A DNA stretch of 64,000 bases from CAZRIE01 sp964600075 (GCA_964600075.1 CAZRIE010000001.1:73010-137009), one strand, 5' to 3'. Counted from the stretch's first letter, positions 8,347-23,300 are shown. Notes: generated by a model not told the origin, from the letters alone. Numbers and translations: made by a program.

Positions 8347-11300
8347 ATGATACCAATACGCATACCTTTACCCAAACTAGTACTAGTCTTTGGATTTTTA
8401 CTAAGCACCTTTTTCTATGGAAGCGCCCAAGAGGTGGCTCCTTTTGCACCAAGATTAGCTGGAGGCAATATTGAAATAAGAGGAGATATCATCTTTGTGG
8501 GCAATAATATCCTAAACCGCGCCACAGAAGCGAATCCAGCGCAAGCGAATACGCCTTACAATGGAACTTCAAATAACAATTCACTATGGATGGAGTATAT
8601 CGATATCGATGGTGTTGTCGATACGAACGGTGATGGCAACGACGATACATTTAGTTCCAGTAGTGCCGAACTGAACATTGCCGACCCTAGTTGTTCACAG
8701 GTAAGGTATGCCGGTCTGTACTGGGCAGCGACTTATCCTAATGAAAGAAGCACTAATGGAAGTGCTCAGTTCAGCGGAACACCAAGAATAGAAGATTGGT
8801 TCAACATAAAATTTCAAGTGCCCGGAGGTACTTATGTGGACCTCACCGCAGATACCGCCGCAGATACCGCAGGGCAAGAAGATGATATTATCTATGATGG
8901 TTACGACCCTGTAAACATTAACAACTCATTTAAGGATTCTCCATATATCTGTTATAAAAACGTAACGGATTTAGTTCGTTCGAACACCAACACCAACGGA
9001 GAATATACCGTAGCCAATGTGCGCGCCACAAAAGGGCGTAGAAACGGATCTAGTTCTGCGGGCTGGGTCATGGTTATCATCTATGAAAACCCTAATGAAT
9101 CGGGTAAATTTATCTCGACTTTCGACGGGTATGCCGGTATGTCGGGTGCTGCCGGAAATGTAGATGTTGCGGTCAATGGTTTTAGAACACTTCCAACACC
9201 TTTTCCCGTACGGGCAAGAATAGGCGTAGGAGCCTTGGAAGGTGACAGGCGCATTCGCAATGACCGGTTTTTCTTAAAAGCGAATTCCAACACCAACTTT
9301 ACCAATTTATCTACAGGACTTAACCCTACGAATAACTTTTTCAATTCCACAATAACATTGAACGGCTCCGAGGTGCCAACAAGAACACCTTACGGCACAA
9401 ACACTTTAGGTACAGATTTAGATTTGTTCAACCTAAACAACCCTACCAATTCCGTACTGCCAAACAGCGAAAGTGGGGCCATTTTACGTTTTACCTCGAC
9501 TGGAGATGGATACGGTTCCTTTTTAGCCGTATTTGCCGTTGAAATCATTGAGCCTAATATTGTTCTAGAAAAAAGAGTAGAGGACATCGGCGGTAATGAT
9601 ATTACCGACGGAGGTGTTAATCTAGGACAAACCTTAGATTATGTGCTCTCCTTTCGAAACTTAGGTAATGACGATGCCGTCAATTACTCCATACGTGATG
9701 TATTGCCCGTAAATACAAGCTACGTTAGCTTTGACGTTTCCGGTGCGCCCGGTGTAACGGCAAGTGTCGATCTCACAACTAATGAAGTTACTTTTAGCAT
9801 TCCCGATAATCTTGTAGAAATCGGAGATCCCACATACTCGATTCGACTTCGGGTAAAGGTTGCCGAAAACTGTTTTGATTTTGTCGATGCCTGTTCCGAC
9901 CAAATCCAAAATCTAGCCTACTCGACCTATCAGGGCGACATTAATAGTGCTGTTATTACTGACGACCCCAGTGTTAGCGATTTTGACAACTGCGGTTTCG
10001 TAACTCCCGGTGCCACTAACTTTTTATTGGACGATCTATCCGCCTGTAATTTCTTTCGTACTGCTCAATTATGCGGTGATAACGTCGTATTGGATGCCGG
10101 TGACGGTTTTGATTCCTATGTTTGGGTAAGGGACGATAACAACAACGGCCAAATCGATGGCTCGGATACCACAATGAACGATGGTGACCCCGATAGCGAC
10201 CCTAGCACTCTTTTAGTCGACGATGTTGGAGTCTACATTGTAGATAAGATTATACCTGATCCCTGTAAAGGTTTTACGGAAATCATAACTGTAGAACGTT
10301 TTGGAAGCACCCAGACCAATCCAATTGTAGACTATTTTAATGATGTGAACGGTGATGCTAACCCAACAAACGATATTCAAGGAGAAATCGTACAATGCAG
10401 CATCGACGGCGATTTATTGCCTAAAATATTCCTTTGCGGCACCAACGATACGCAGCTCATGCAAGTCAATATTACAGATGCGCAAAGCCTTTCTTGGGAA
10501 AAATTGAATGAGGCAAGCTGTACGGCCGCACCCGACGATTGTGCCAATAAAAATTTGGGCTGTGCCTGGAACCAAGTGGGTACGGGTAATAATTATACGG
10601 CTGATACGGCCGGAAAATACCGATTGGTAATTAACTACACCAATGGTTGTTTCAGTAGATTTTATTTTGATGTTTTTCAAAATGTGTTGGACATTCAATA
10701 CAACAGAAGAGATATTATTTGTACACGAGATGGTCGAATTAGAATCACTAATCTTGGTAGCAATTACGGCTACCAATTAGTGGATGATGCCAATAGCTCC
10801 ATTTTAATACCCTTTAGCGCTGGGCAAGGGCCTAGGTTCGATTTCACTTCAGGACAAAATGGGTCATATAGGGTAGAAGTAGTGCAGCTCGATGGTTCTG
10901 GAAACCCCATCCTAGGTGCATGTATATTTAGTACAGAACCCATAGGTATACGTGACCGCGATTTTCAGGTCGATATTGAAACCACTCCGGCAAACTGTAA
11001 CGCCCAAGGCACTATAAAAATAGACGTTTCGAATGTAAGGGCAGATTATAACTATGTTCTAAGAAGGGCAGATGGCACTTTAATCGATGATGAAACTGCC
11101 CAATCGGACAATACGCATACTTTCAGTGTAAACCCTGGTGACTACATCATTGAAACAACTACGCGCGATGGATGTTTCGATACGCAAAATGTAACGGTAG
11201 CCCGAACTCCAGATCCGACGCTCTCGGCCTTGACGACCATGAATATCGGCTGTACGCCGGGTACCATAGAACTAACAAGAACAGGCGGACAGGGAAATCC

Positions 11301-14300
11301 TGATTTTCTATATGCAATTTGGAGTAAAAATGGCACTGATCTCTACCCGAATATAACTTCGATACCAGCCGATGCCTATCAAGTAGTCTCTACTTTCAAT
11401 TTCGGATGGCGTGATGACGATGGTGACGGCACCGACGAATATATTCCCGGTGAAGACGGCACTTACGAATTCGTGATTATAGATGCCAACAACTGTTTTG
11501 CCTTTTCAAATCCGGTCACGATAAACGATAACGGCACAACGACTATCGATTCGATTACAGAAACGCAGCCTTCCTGTAGCGGAGATAGCGACGGAGCATT
11601 AACAATCATTGTTTCGGGCGGAGTTGCGCCTTTTCAATATAGCATCGATAACGGCACTACCTATCAAAGTACACCGAACTTCGTGAATTTGAGTACGGGT
11701 ACATATACTATCAGGGTCTTAGATGATTCGGGTTGTGATATATCTCAATCTTATGACTTATCCGAACCTTTTCCATTAAGTGCTTCCGCAGGTGTATCTC
11801 GTGATGCCACTTGTGACCCTAATGGCGCGGAAGTACGAATCACCAATGTCGTTGGAGGAAACGGCACTTATCAATACAGTTTTGATGGCGGCGGCACTTA
11901 TGGCGCGACCACTATTGCCGTACTTCCTCCGGGAGACTATACGGTAATTGTTAGTGACGGTTCTTGCGAATTTCCAATGAACGTAACGGTAGAGGATGTT
12001 CCTGACGAACCTGAAGTTACCCTTACTCCAGAAGTAAGCTATCTATGTGATGGAAATGCTGTGGTTACCGCTACCCCGAATATTAATACCTATAACTATA
12101 CCTATGCCTTGGATGGTGTTCCCAATTCGCCTGACCCAACGAGTAACGCTTTTCCGAATGTACTTCCCGGAACGTATACCGTCAGTACAAATTATGTTTC
12201 ACAAACACCTCCGACACCAAGCTTGTTGTTGTCAGAGGACTTTGGTTACGGAGCGACCATTCCCAACCCTAATACAACTGGTTACTTTTATGAAGATCAA
12301 TTGAACAATACTACCCCGAGTGGTGCCCCGATCGACAATGGAGCTTTTATCAACGACTACGAATATGCGGTAACCAGTAATATTGAAAGACCTTTTGGTG
12401 CATGGTGGAATCCCGAAGACCATACTTCAGGTAATAGATTGACCCAAGGACGTTATTTAGTAATTAACATTGGCGCACCTTCACCTGGGCAAGTCATTTA
12501 TCAAAAGTCCATCAACGATATCATACATAATCAACCAATAAGCGTGTCGTTATGGTTGGCCAACCTAATCCGCTCTGGAAATCGAGTGGCTCCAGATTTG
12601 ACTATTGAATTACGACATCCTTCTACAAATGCTTTAGTAACATCCTCCAACACCGGGGCAGTTCCTGAAAATGTTGATTGGAACGAATATGTGCTCTCCC
12701 TCAATCCAGGGGCGAACTCCAGTCTTAATCTTGTTATCCTTACCAACGAAAGTGAAACTAGCGGTAACGACGTGGCTATGGACGATATAGCAGTATATCA
12801 AACTCCGGAAGTATGCGAACTAACCGTAGAAACACCAGTTACGGTAGTGGCCGGAAACGTATTCACAGCCAATATAACCGCTACTTCAAACGTAAGCTGT
12901 AACGGCCTGAACGATGCGACTATTACCATAGAGACAGAGAACTTCGACGCCGTCGCAGGGTTTGAATATTCCATTAATGGGGGGCCCTTCGTAACATCGA
13001 CAACTTCTCCAGTGACCACAACGGTACCACTTGGTGCTGGGACACACACGATAGAAGCCCGGAAAGCAGATGAGATTACCTGTTCCAGAACGATTACACA
13101 TACGATTACACAACCGAATTCCCTTATCGCTAATGCGAACATCACATCCGCGCTGACCTGTACCAATGGTGGCGCTACGATTACCGCAAGCGCCACGGGC
13201 GGTACGCCGACCTATGAATACCAATTGGAGGATACCGCGGGAACCCCTATAGCTTCCTATGATTTTGCCGCTAACGGAACAAATACCATATTTACGGCAC
13301 TTCCGGCCGGTAACTATATCGTTCGCGTTCGGGACAACAACAATTGTGAGGACGTCATCGATACGGCCATTCCAGTCATAGCGCCCGCCGTGACGACATT
13401 TACCCTGACGCCGACCGCCTGTTATTCCGGCGCCAACGACGCCTCCATACAGGTGGACGTTACAGCAGGCAACGGTGGCTATACCTTCAGTATAAACGCA
13501 GGGCCGTTCACCGCACCTGCCCCGGTAACAGCAACAACGCATACCTTCGCCAACCTGGCGAACGGAACCTATACCATCGACGTGCGAGACGCCTTCGGGT
13601 GCAACGCCGTGCAACAGAACGTAACCATAGATCCACAATTGACGGTGACGGCCTCGGCCCCCAACATCACGGCATGTGCGACCGATACCGACATTGCCAT
13701 TTCCGCGGCGGGCGGAGACACCAACTATGTGTATGCCGTAGTTTCCAACGGAACCGCGGTCCTGGACGGCGATTTCGCCACGACAAACCCAGTGACCGTT
13801 TCAGCTGCCGGGGACTATGACGTACACGTTCGCGACAATAACGGCGCGGCCGGATATTGTTCCGCCGTTTATACCATAACAATAGTCAGGGACGCGCCGA
13901 TAGCCATTACGGCCACACCGACGGCGGCCAGCTGTTTCGGTGGTTCCGACGGGGCCATCTCCATCGTCGTTAATTCCGGGGGGAACGCTCCCTTTACCTA
14001 TAGTATCGACAACGGTGCTACGTATGTAACCGGTAACTCGTTCCCGAACCTGATTGCAGGCACCTATCCCGTACGTGTACGGGACGCAAACAACTGCGAA
14101 TCCGTTCCTGAGGACACCATTGTTGCCGAACCGGCACAGTTGATGGCCGAAGCGACGATCACACAGGTCTACACCTGTCTTGTTGACGCCGAAATTACAG
14201 TGGGCAACGTCACACCGACCTCGGGCGGTTCCGGCGATTACCAGTACAGCATCAACGGCGGGGCATGGACTGCCTCGACAACGGGAGGGCAGACCTTTAC

Positions 14301-17300
14301 CAATCTGACCGACGATACGTACAGCATCAGGGTCCGTGATGCCAATGCGACTTCCTGTGAGATTACTTTGGCGGACGTGATTATAATCCCACTTCCGACC
14401 GAACCGGCATTAAGTACCTCCGTTGCCTATAACTGCGACGGGAGCGGGAACATTACCGTTACGCCTTTCGACGCGACCTATACCTATATCCTGGACGGTG
14501 CATTGCCCGGACAGACCGGTGCGGGTGCAGACCTGTTCAACAATGTCGCCGTAGGAAGCCATACCGTTACCGTCAACTACGGAAGCGACTGTACCGTCGA
14601 CATAAACGTCATCGTTGCAAACGGAAACACCTTCGAGGCCTCCATAACAGCTTTCGAGAACCTCGGCTGTAACGCCGACAGTACCGGGACCATTACCATC
14701 GATGCCGATAACTACGGTGCCGGTGGATACGAGTACAGCCTGAACGGGGCAGCTTTTGTCGGGCCGTTCAGCGCCCCAGAACAACTTACCGGACTGGCCG
14801 CACAGGCGCACACCATAACAGTGCGCGATGTCGACGACCCCATTGCGGGTTGTACCGTTGCCCTGAACCAGACCCTTAACGAACCTACATTGGTCGTGGC
14901 AACAGGGAGCATCACCGAGCAGTTCACATGTAACAATACAGGGGCCACCATCACCGCAAGCGCCACGGGCGGTACGCCGACCTATGAATACCAATTGGAG
15001 GATACCGNNNNNNNNNNNNNNNNNNNNNNNNNNNNNNNNNNNNNNNNNNNNNNNNNNNNNNNNNNNNNNNNNNNNNNNNNNNNNNNNNNNNNNNNNNNNN
15101 NNNNNNNCGCCAACCTGGCGAACGGAACCTATACCATCGACGTGCGAGACGCCTTCGGGTGCCCCGCCGTACAACAGAACGTAACCATTGATCCGCAATT
15201 GACCGCTGTGGTGGATGTTGTAGATATCAGTTCTTGTACGAATGGCAGCATTACCGTTAATGCTTCCGGTGGAGATAGTAATTACACCTATGCTTATGTT
15301 ACAACAGGAACTTCCGTTACAGCAGTAGATTTCGTGGCCTCGATCACCTTTTCGGTTACTCCTGGAAACGATGGTGACTATGATGTCTATGTTTGGGACA
15401 ACAATGCGGTTGATCCCCATTGTGAATATATGGAGACCGTTACAGTTGGTCCGGCTACACCGATTACATTTACTTCCACCCCAACAGATCCACTATGCTA
15501 TAATGGCGTTGGCTCCATAGAAGTAACTATTTCATCCGGAGATAACCCCTATACGATTCAGATCATCGATTTGGATAACGGCGGGGCTTCTGACCAGACC
15601 GATACTAATGTGATTGCAACAACGCAATCCTACTATAATTTGTCTTCTGGAAATTATACGATAATCGTAACCGATCTCTATAGCTGTTCGGTGACTGATA
15701 CTCCAGTGAATATTGCCAATCCCGATGAATTGACAGGTGATGTCATTGGCGTTACACCGGCCACGTGTACGGGTGACCCTAACGATTTCGGATTCCAGTT
15801 TATTCCCTATACCACAACTTTGGGAACCGTAGAATTTAGCGCAGATGGAGGAGCAACTTGGATCGGTGATAATAGCACCCCTGGCACTTCTGATCGCTTT
15901 ACAGGTTATACCTCTGGTCAAACAGTGTACCCTTCTATGCGTACCGTTTCCGGCGGAGTTACTGTCTGCCAGACTGACCTTCCTGCATTTATCATTCCAT
16001 ATCCATTGGATGATCTTGATATCACCGTTTTGGCGATTGTCGTGAACTGCAACGAATTACAAGTAACCGTTCAGGGTGGTCAGGGTACACCGGATTACGA
16101 ATATACCTATTCCGAAGATCCGGCAAATTTCAACCCGGCTACTCCGATACACCCATGGACTACCCCTGCCAAAGGCCTATTGGACCCACATACTTTTGCA
16201 GGACTTGTACCTGGCAGAAGCTACGTATTCTATGTACGCGATAATGTAGGGTGTGTACGCCAGAGTAACGTGAATGTAAATGATTTGATTACCGTTCCCT
16301 TGGAGATAACTACGGCTTCGGAACCTTCTTGCGCCGCAGCTTCAGATGGTAGCATCATTTTTACGGTTACAGACAATACGGCTCCCTTCGGAAACGAGTT
16401 CCGATGGACGGTATATGACGTAAGCGGTGGAACACCTGTTGCGGTAGCCTACAGCGGTGGTGGTGGAGCAGCAATTAATCAGCCTTATACTTCTCCCCAA
16501 GACGTAACGATTAACAGTTTGCCCGCAGGAAACTATTTTATCGATGTAATCGAAGTCGATGGTGGTGTTGACAGTTGTAGAGGTGCTTCGGAAAATCTTC
16601 TTTTGGACGAATTGAACCCGATTACTGCAAACCTGAACAAATTAAGGGATATTTCCTGTAACACTCCAGGATTGATTTCCATAGAAAATATTAGCGGTGG
16701 TGGCGGTATGTTTACATATACCGTAACCGGACCCGCACCATTTGCTACTATTACCGCTACTCCCGATAATCCTGTAGAAATTCCGGCCAATTCGCCTGCT
16801 GGAAACTATAATGTGACCATTACGGACCAATTTGGATGTTTTGCCGATCTCGGCCCGATCAACTTAAACCTAACACCGAATCCAACTATTGATTCCATGG
16901 TAGTTGATAACTGTGCTTCGCCAACATCCTTGACCATAAATGCAACGAGTACGGCCGCACAGATTTTATATTCCATTGATGGAGGAGTGAACTACGTGGA
17001 CAATAGCGGTGTTTTCAACAATGTAACACCCGGCAACTACAACGTCGCCATAATCGACAGTAACGGTTGTACGGATACGGATACCGTTGATGTATATCCT
17101 GTGCTGGAAGTCAATGTTAGCTTGACCAAATTGCTGGATTGTACCGCAACGCCCGATGCTCAAATTATCATGGAAGTCACTTTTGGTTCCGGTAATTATG
17201 ATTACCAGATTACCAATGGTGCAGGTATCGTTATATCAAAAGCGGCCTTACCCAGCAACCCGTATGTTTTCAATGCAACGGTGGCGGAAGACTATGTAAT

Positions 17301-20300
17301 CACTATTTATGATAATAATACTTCTGGGCCTGAATGTACCCGAGTATTCCCGGTTACCGTTCCAGTTATAGTTACCCCAGTATTTACGGAAGCCCATATT
17401 GACATTACGTGCAACGGTGCTTCGGACGGTACGATCACCCTTACCGAGACCGACAACGGCATCAATCCGTTGACCTACAGCATCTCGCCCGCAGCAGGAA
17501 GCTTCAACGGCGCCACGAACACCTTCGAGGACCTTCCGGCCGCTACCTATACCGTGACCGGAACGGGAACCAACGGCTGTACGTTCGACATCGCCGGGAT
17601 CGTCATCGGCGAGCCGGTAGCCATGGCCGTAACACTAGATCCGATCGTGGATTTCGCCTGTACCATTGGCAACAACCCGAACAATGCGAGCATAAGCGTT
17701 GCGAGTGTCAGCGGCGGTTCGAGCACCTACGTGCGCTACGAGTTCATAAACGACCAGGGAACCCCCGCAACAGGGGATGACGTAACCGTACAGGACGGGA
17801 CGAACACCGTCTACACGGAAACCAATACCATTGGCGGAACCTATATCATCAATGTATACGATGACAACGGATGTACCGGAACAACGACAGCTACCATCTT
17901 GCCGTTCGTCGAGATCACCGACCCGTCCGTGACTATCGATAATAGTGTTACCTGTAACCCGGGCAACGATGCGCAGGTATCCATAGGGATTACCCTGAAC
18001 CCGGTCACCGGAACACCGAATATTGAGTATTCCGTAGTGGGTACCGACAACGCGTACAGTTCGTTGAACCAAGTTTCCAACGTATTCGGTTCGTTGGGCA
18101 TCGGCAACTACGAAGTTACCGTGACCAACACCGATACCGGATGTTTAGTTCAAACAGCTTTCGAAATCGAAGATCCCAATACCTTCGAAATAGATGCCAC
18201 TACCGTGGATGTCGTCTGCTTCGGAGACGACGGCTCGGTAAGCTTTACCATAAACGACCCCGTGAGCCCCTATACCAATGGGTTTACATGGCAGATCTAT
18301 AATTCACAGGGTACGGCCGCCATTGGCGATGACGTACTTATCGTAGGCGCCAACGGTGTCTCGGCCAATGTAGGGCCAACAGTACCATTTGCCATAGGTG
18401 CAGGGGAGTACCGTGTCGAGGTTACCCAGGATTCCGATCCTTCGTGCGTATCTTCCGAACCGTTCACCATTGCGGGGCCTAACTCCCTAATCACGGCAAA
18501 TACCAATGTCGACCCGATTACCTGTGTAGGTAACGACGGTGTTATCGAGATTATCGACGTTCTCGGCGGATGGGGAGGTTACGACTATTATGTCGGAATC
18601 GTTGCCCCGGCGTCCGCGGCCAGTTTCGTTACCGGACCTAGGTTCGACAACCTCGCCCCGGGAACCTATCAGGCATGGGTCATCGACCAAAACGGTTGCC
18701 AGCGTGAAGTACAGAACGCTATTGTTCTTGCCGATCCAACACCGATCAACGCATCAATACAGATCAACCAGCCCAACTGTACCAATTTCGAGGGAGAGAT
18801 CGAAGTGACGGCGGGCATAACGGGTGGACAGGGAAGCAACTATACCTATCAACTGATAAAGAACGGTACGCCTACCGGCGCGCCTCAAAACACAAGGGTC
18901 TTCACCGGCCTGGATAACGGCAGCTATCAGGTACAGGTAACCGACCAGTGGACGTGTACCTTTACAACAACGGCCGAAATACTTTACGAACCTATCGTGC
19001 CCTTGGCAACTGTTGTAAAAACTATCGACTGCTCGGCCACTCCGGGAGGCGAGATAACCATCATACAGAACGGTGGTTCGGGGAACTTCGATTACTCCGT
19101 TACCTATCCAGACGGATTCACGGTAGTCTTAAATTCCACCGGAATATTCAACGGTATGGACCAAGTGGGCGACTACCTCTTTACCGTGACCGATCAGACC
19201 GTAGGGCACGCATGTAGTACCACGATTACGCAGCGTCTTGAACCTGCCGTTACCCCAGTATTTACGGAAGCCCATATTGACATTACGTGCAACGGTGCTT
19301 CGGACGGTACGATCACCCTTACCGAGACCGACAACGGCATCAATCCGTTGACCTACAGCATCTCGCCCGCAGCAGGAAGCTTCAACGGCGCCACGAACAC
19401 CTTCGAGGACCTTCCGGCCGCTACCTATACCGTGACCGGAACGGGAACCAACGGCTGTACGTTCGACATCGCCGGGATCGTCATCGGCGAGCCGGTAGCC
19501 ATGGCCGTAACACTAGATCCGATCGTGGATTTCGCCTGTACCATTGGCAACAACCCGAACAATGCGAGCATAAGCGTTGCGAGTGTCAGCGGCGGTTCGA
19601 GCACCTACGTGCGCTACGAGTTCATAAACGACCAGGGAACCCCCGCAACAGGGGATGACGTAACCGTACAGGACGGGACGAACACCGTCTACACGGAAAC
19701 CAATACCATTGGCGGAACCTATATCATCAATGTATACGATGACAACGGATGTACCGGAACAACGACAGCTACCATCTTGCCGTTCGTCGAGATCACCGAC
19801 CCGTCCGTGACTATCGATAATAGTGTTACCTGTAACCCGGGCAACGATGCGCAGGTATCCATAGGGATTACCCTGAACCCGGTCACCGGAACACCGAATA
19901 TTGAGTATTCCGTAGTGGGTACCGACAACGCGTACAGTTCGTTGAACCAAGTTTCCAACGTATTCGGTTCGTTGGGCATCGGCAACTACGAAGTTACCGT
20001 GACCAACACCGATACCGGATGTTTAGTTCAAACAGCTTTCGAAATCGAAGATCCCAATACCTTCGAAATAGATGCCACTACCGTGGATGTCGTCTGCTTC
20101 GGAGACGACGGCTCGGTAAGCTTTACCATAAACGACCCCGTGAGCCCCTATACCAATGGGTTTACATGGCAGATCTATAATTCACAGGGTACGGCCGCCA
20201 TTGGCGATGACGTACTTATCGTAGGCGCCAACGGTGTCTCGGCCAATGTAGGGCCAACAGTACCATTTGCCATAGGTGCAGGGGAGTACCGTGTCGAGGT

Positions 20301-23300
20301 TACCCAGGATTCCGATCCTTCGTGCGTATCTTCCGAACCGTTCACCATTGCGGGGCCTAACTCCCTAATCACGGCAAATACCAATGTCGACCCGATTACC
20401 TGTGTAGGTAACGACGGTGTTATCGAGATTATCGACGTTCTCGGCGGATGGGGAGGTTACGACTATTATGTCGGAATCGTTGCCCCGGCGTCCGCGGCCA
20501 GTTTCGTTACCGGACCTAGGTTCGACAACCTCGCCCCGGGAACCTATCAGGCATGGGTCATCGACCAAAACGGTTGCCAGCGTGAAGTACAGAACGCTAT
20601 TGTTCTTGCCGATCCAACACCGATCAACGCATCAATACAGATCAACCAGCCCAACTGTACCAATTTCGAGGGAGAGATCGAAGTGACGGCGGGCATAACG
20701 GGTGGACAGGGAAGCAACTATACCTATCAACTGATAAAGAACGGTACGCCTACCGGCGCGCCTCAAAACACAAGGGTCTTCACCGGCCTGGATAACGGCA
20801 GCTATCAGGTACAGGTAACCGACCAGTGGACGTGTACCTTTACAACAACGGCCGAAATACTTTACGAACCTATCGTGCCCTTGGCAACTGTTGTAAAAAC
20901 TATCGACTGCTCGGCCACTCCGGGAGGCGAGATAACCATCATACAGAACGGTGGTTCGGGGAACTTCGATTACTCCGTTACCTATCCAGACGGATTCACG
21001 GTAGTCTTAAATTCCACCGGAATATTCAACGGTATGGACCAAGTGGGCGACTACCTCTTTACCGTGACCGATCAAGATGCGGCACAGGGATGTCCTACCG
21101 ATATAACCCAAAGGCTTGAAGATGCCGTACTGCCAATACTGAATGTAGATACCCTTACTGACGTGACCTGTAACGGTGCAGATGACGGAACAATTTCAAT
21201 GAGCGTTACCGACAATGGTGTCGGCCCATATACATTCATGATTATTTTAGGGCCAGGTAGCTCGGCGACTTTTCCCATCGCGGCGACATCTTCGAACGCC
21301 ACCTCTGCTGTATTCAACAGCCTGGAAGGCTCCATCGCAGGGATTACCTATACTATAGAGGCAAGGGGCGCGAACAATTGCGTCGTCACTACCGATGTGA
21401 CTATTACAGAATCAGACATTATCACGGTTAATCCTATTGATATTGTCCAGTACGGATGTACAAATGGTAACAACACGAACAACGCAAACATATCTTTTGT
21501 GAATGCATCAGGTGGCACGAATACCTTTGTGCGCTATGTATTTATACGTGATGGAAGCGTCGTACAAGACGGCCCAAATACAGCCTATTTTGAAACTGAC
21601 GGTGCAGGCGGGGACTATGAAATACGAGTCTACGACGATGCGGGATGTTCTGCGCTATCCACTACTGAAACGGTGCTGCCATTCGTAGAGATTAATGGCC
21701 CAACGGTTACAACCACTCAAGATGCAGCTTGTGCACCTTTGAATAATGCCCAAATTGAGGTCGGCGTAACGGTAACACCGTCAGGTCCCACACCAAACTT
21801 GGAATATACCGTAACTGGAATCAATGTAGCTTACTCACAAACAACAACTTCTACAAATAATCCGGAAACATTTACCGCTCTGGAATTTGGAAACTATCGC
21901 GTTTCCATTACCAATTTGGATACTGGTTGTGTTATTGAAACGGTACATACCATTGACGACCCGGATGTTATTGAGGTAATCGCGACCAAATTGACCGATG
22001 AGGAATGTCTGAACAACGGTGTCGATGATGGAAGTTTTAGTATTGCCATAAACGATTATACGGGCAACTACGCCTATCAAGTCTATGACATCAATGACAA
22101 TCCTATAGTGGGTGCCGGATTCAGCGGAACTGGAAATACCGTTGCAGCCTTGCCTCCAATTACTAACCTTCCCGGAGGAGTATATTATTTAAGGGTTACT
22201 GCAACCGATGCGCCTCTATGTGAGGATGATTCCAATGTAATTACAGTGCTTGCGCCCAGCGCACCAATAACGGCTACTATTCGTGAAGAGTCAAGTGTAA
22301 GCTGTTCGAACGACCAAGGTAGGATTCTGATAGATCCGACTGGGGGTGAAGGGCCTTACACTATAGTTCTTGACGACACGACCTCCCAAACTTACACTGA
22401 AACCAATGTCGAAGCTTTCATTTTCGAAGGATTGTCTGCAGGTAGTTTCCATGTTACGATTACAGATGCCTTTGGATGTGTGCTTTCGGACAACATAGAT
22501 TTGATTCGACCCGATGATATTGTGGCGACCATTGCCGATACACCATTGACTTGTTTTGATGAAAACACGGCTAGTGTAACCGCATCGATCAATGCCAGGA
22601 ACGTTACGCCTGTGTATCAATATCGATTGAACAGATACAATGATTTGGCCGGAAGTAGCCTCTTACAGACTTCCGCTCTACAAAATGTTAATGCCTTCAA
22701 TGGCCTGGCGGCCGGTTTCTATAGCATCACGGTCACGGACGACGTAAGTTGCTCTGACGAGACATCTATTGTTGAAATCGTAAACCCGACAGAAGTGGAA
22801 GCACAATTGATCAGAACAAGCCCGCTGACCTGCGTGACAGGTGTTGAATTTGAATTGAGCGCAACAGGCGGCACTGGAACATACGAATACAGTATTGACG
22901 ATGCCACTTGGGTTTCTATGACCGGAAACAGTGTAAATCTGCCATTAAGCGGTATTATGAGCGCCGGTATTTATAGTTACTATGTTAGGGACGCTATCAA
23001 CCTTTGTACCGCGGCATTGTCGAATTCAATAGAAGAAGATGTCATCGAGCCATTGACCCTAATTGTAGACAGTTCGGCTGCAGTAATCAACTGTAATGGC
23101 GAAAACACTGCTGTAATTTATGCAGAGGCAGATGGCGGGCTTGGAAATTATATGTACGAGCTGTTTACAGATGCTGCATTGACAAACAGCGTTACCGGTG
23201 CGGCACAAAACAATGGTGAGTTTAGCGGATTGTCCGAAGGCACTTACTATGTCAACGTTACCAGCGACGATTGTACCGCTCCTGCGGAAGAAGTGATAAT

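Noticed and set aside
12798..15420. Several long minus-strand open frames (up to 250-336 codons) opposite the adhesin repeats
   Set aside because: They mirror the GC-rich repeat tracts, have no recognisable family, include the N gap in one case and repeat exactly in the duplicated copies. They are side effects of the codon pattern.
17635..20568. Paired antisense and alternate-frame open frames in the duplication
   Set aside because: Each pair is a copy produced by the 1826-bp repeat; the sprB frame explains them fully.
17371..21074. CRISPR-like or transposon interpretation of the repeat
   Set aside because: The repeat is long, in-frame, protein-coding and has no terminal inverted repeats or spacer regularity.
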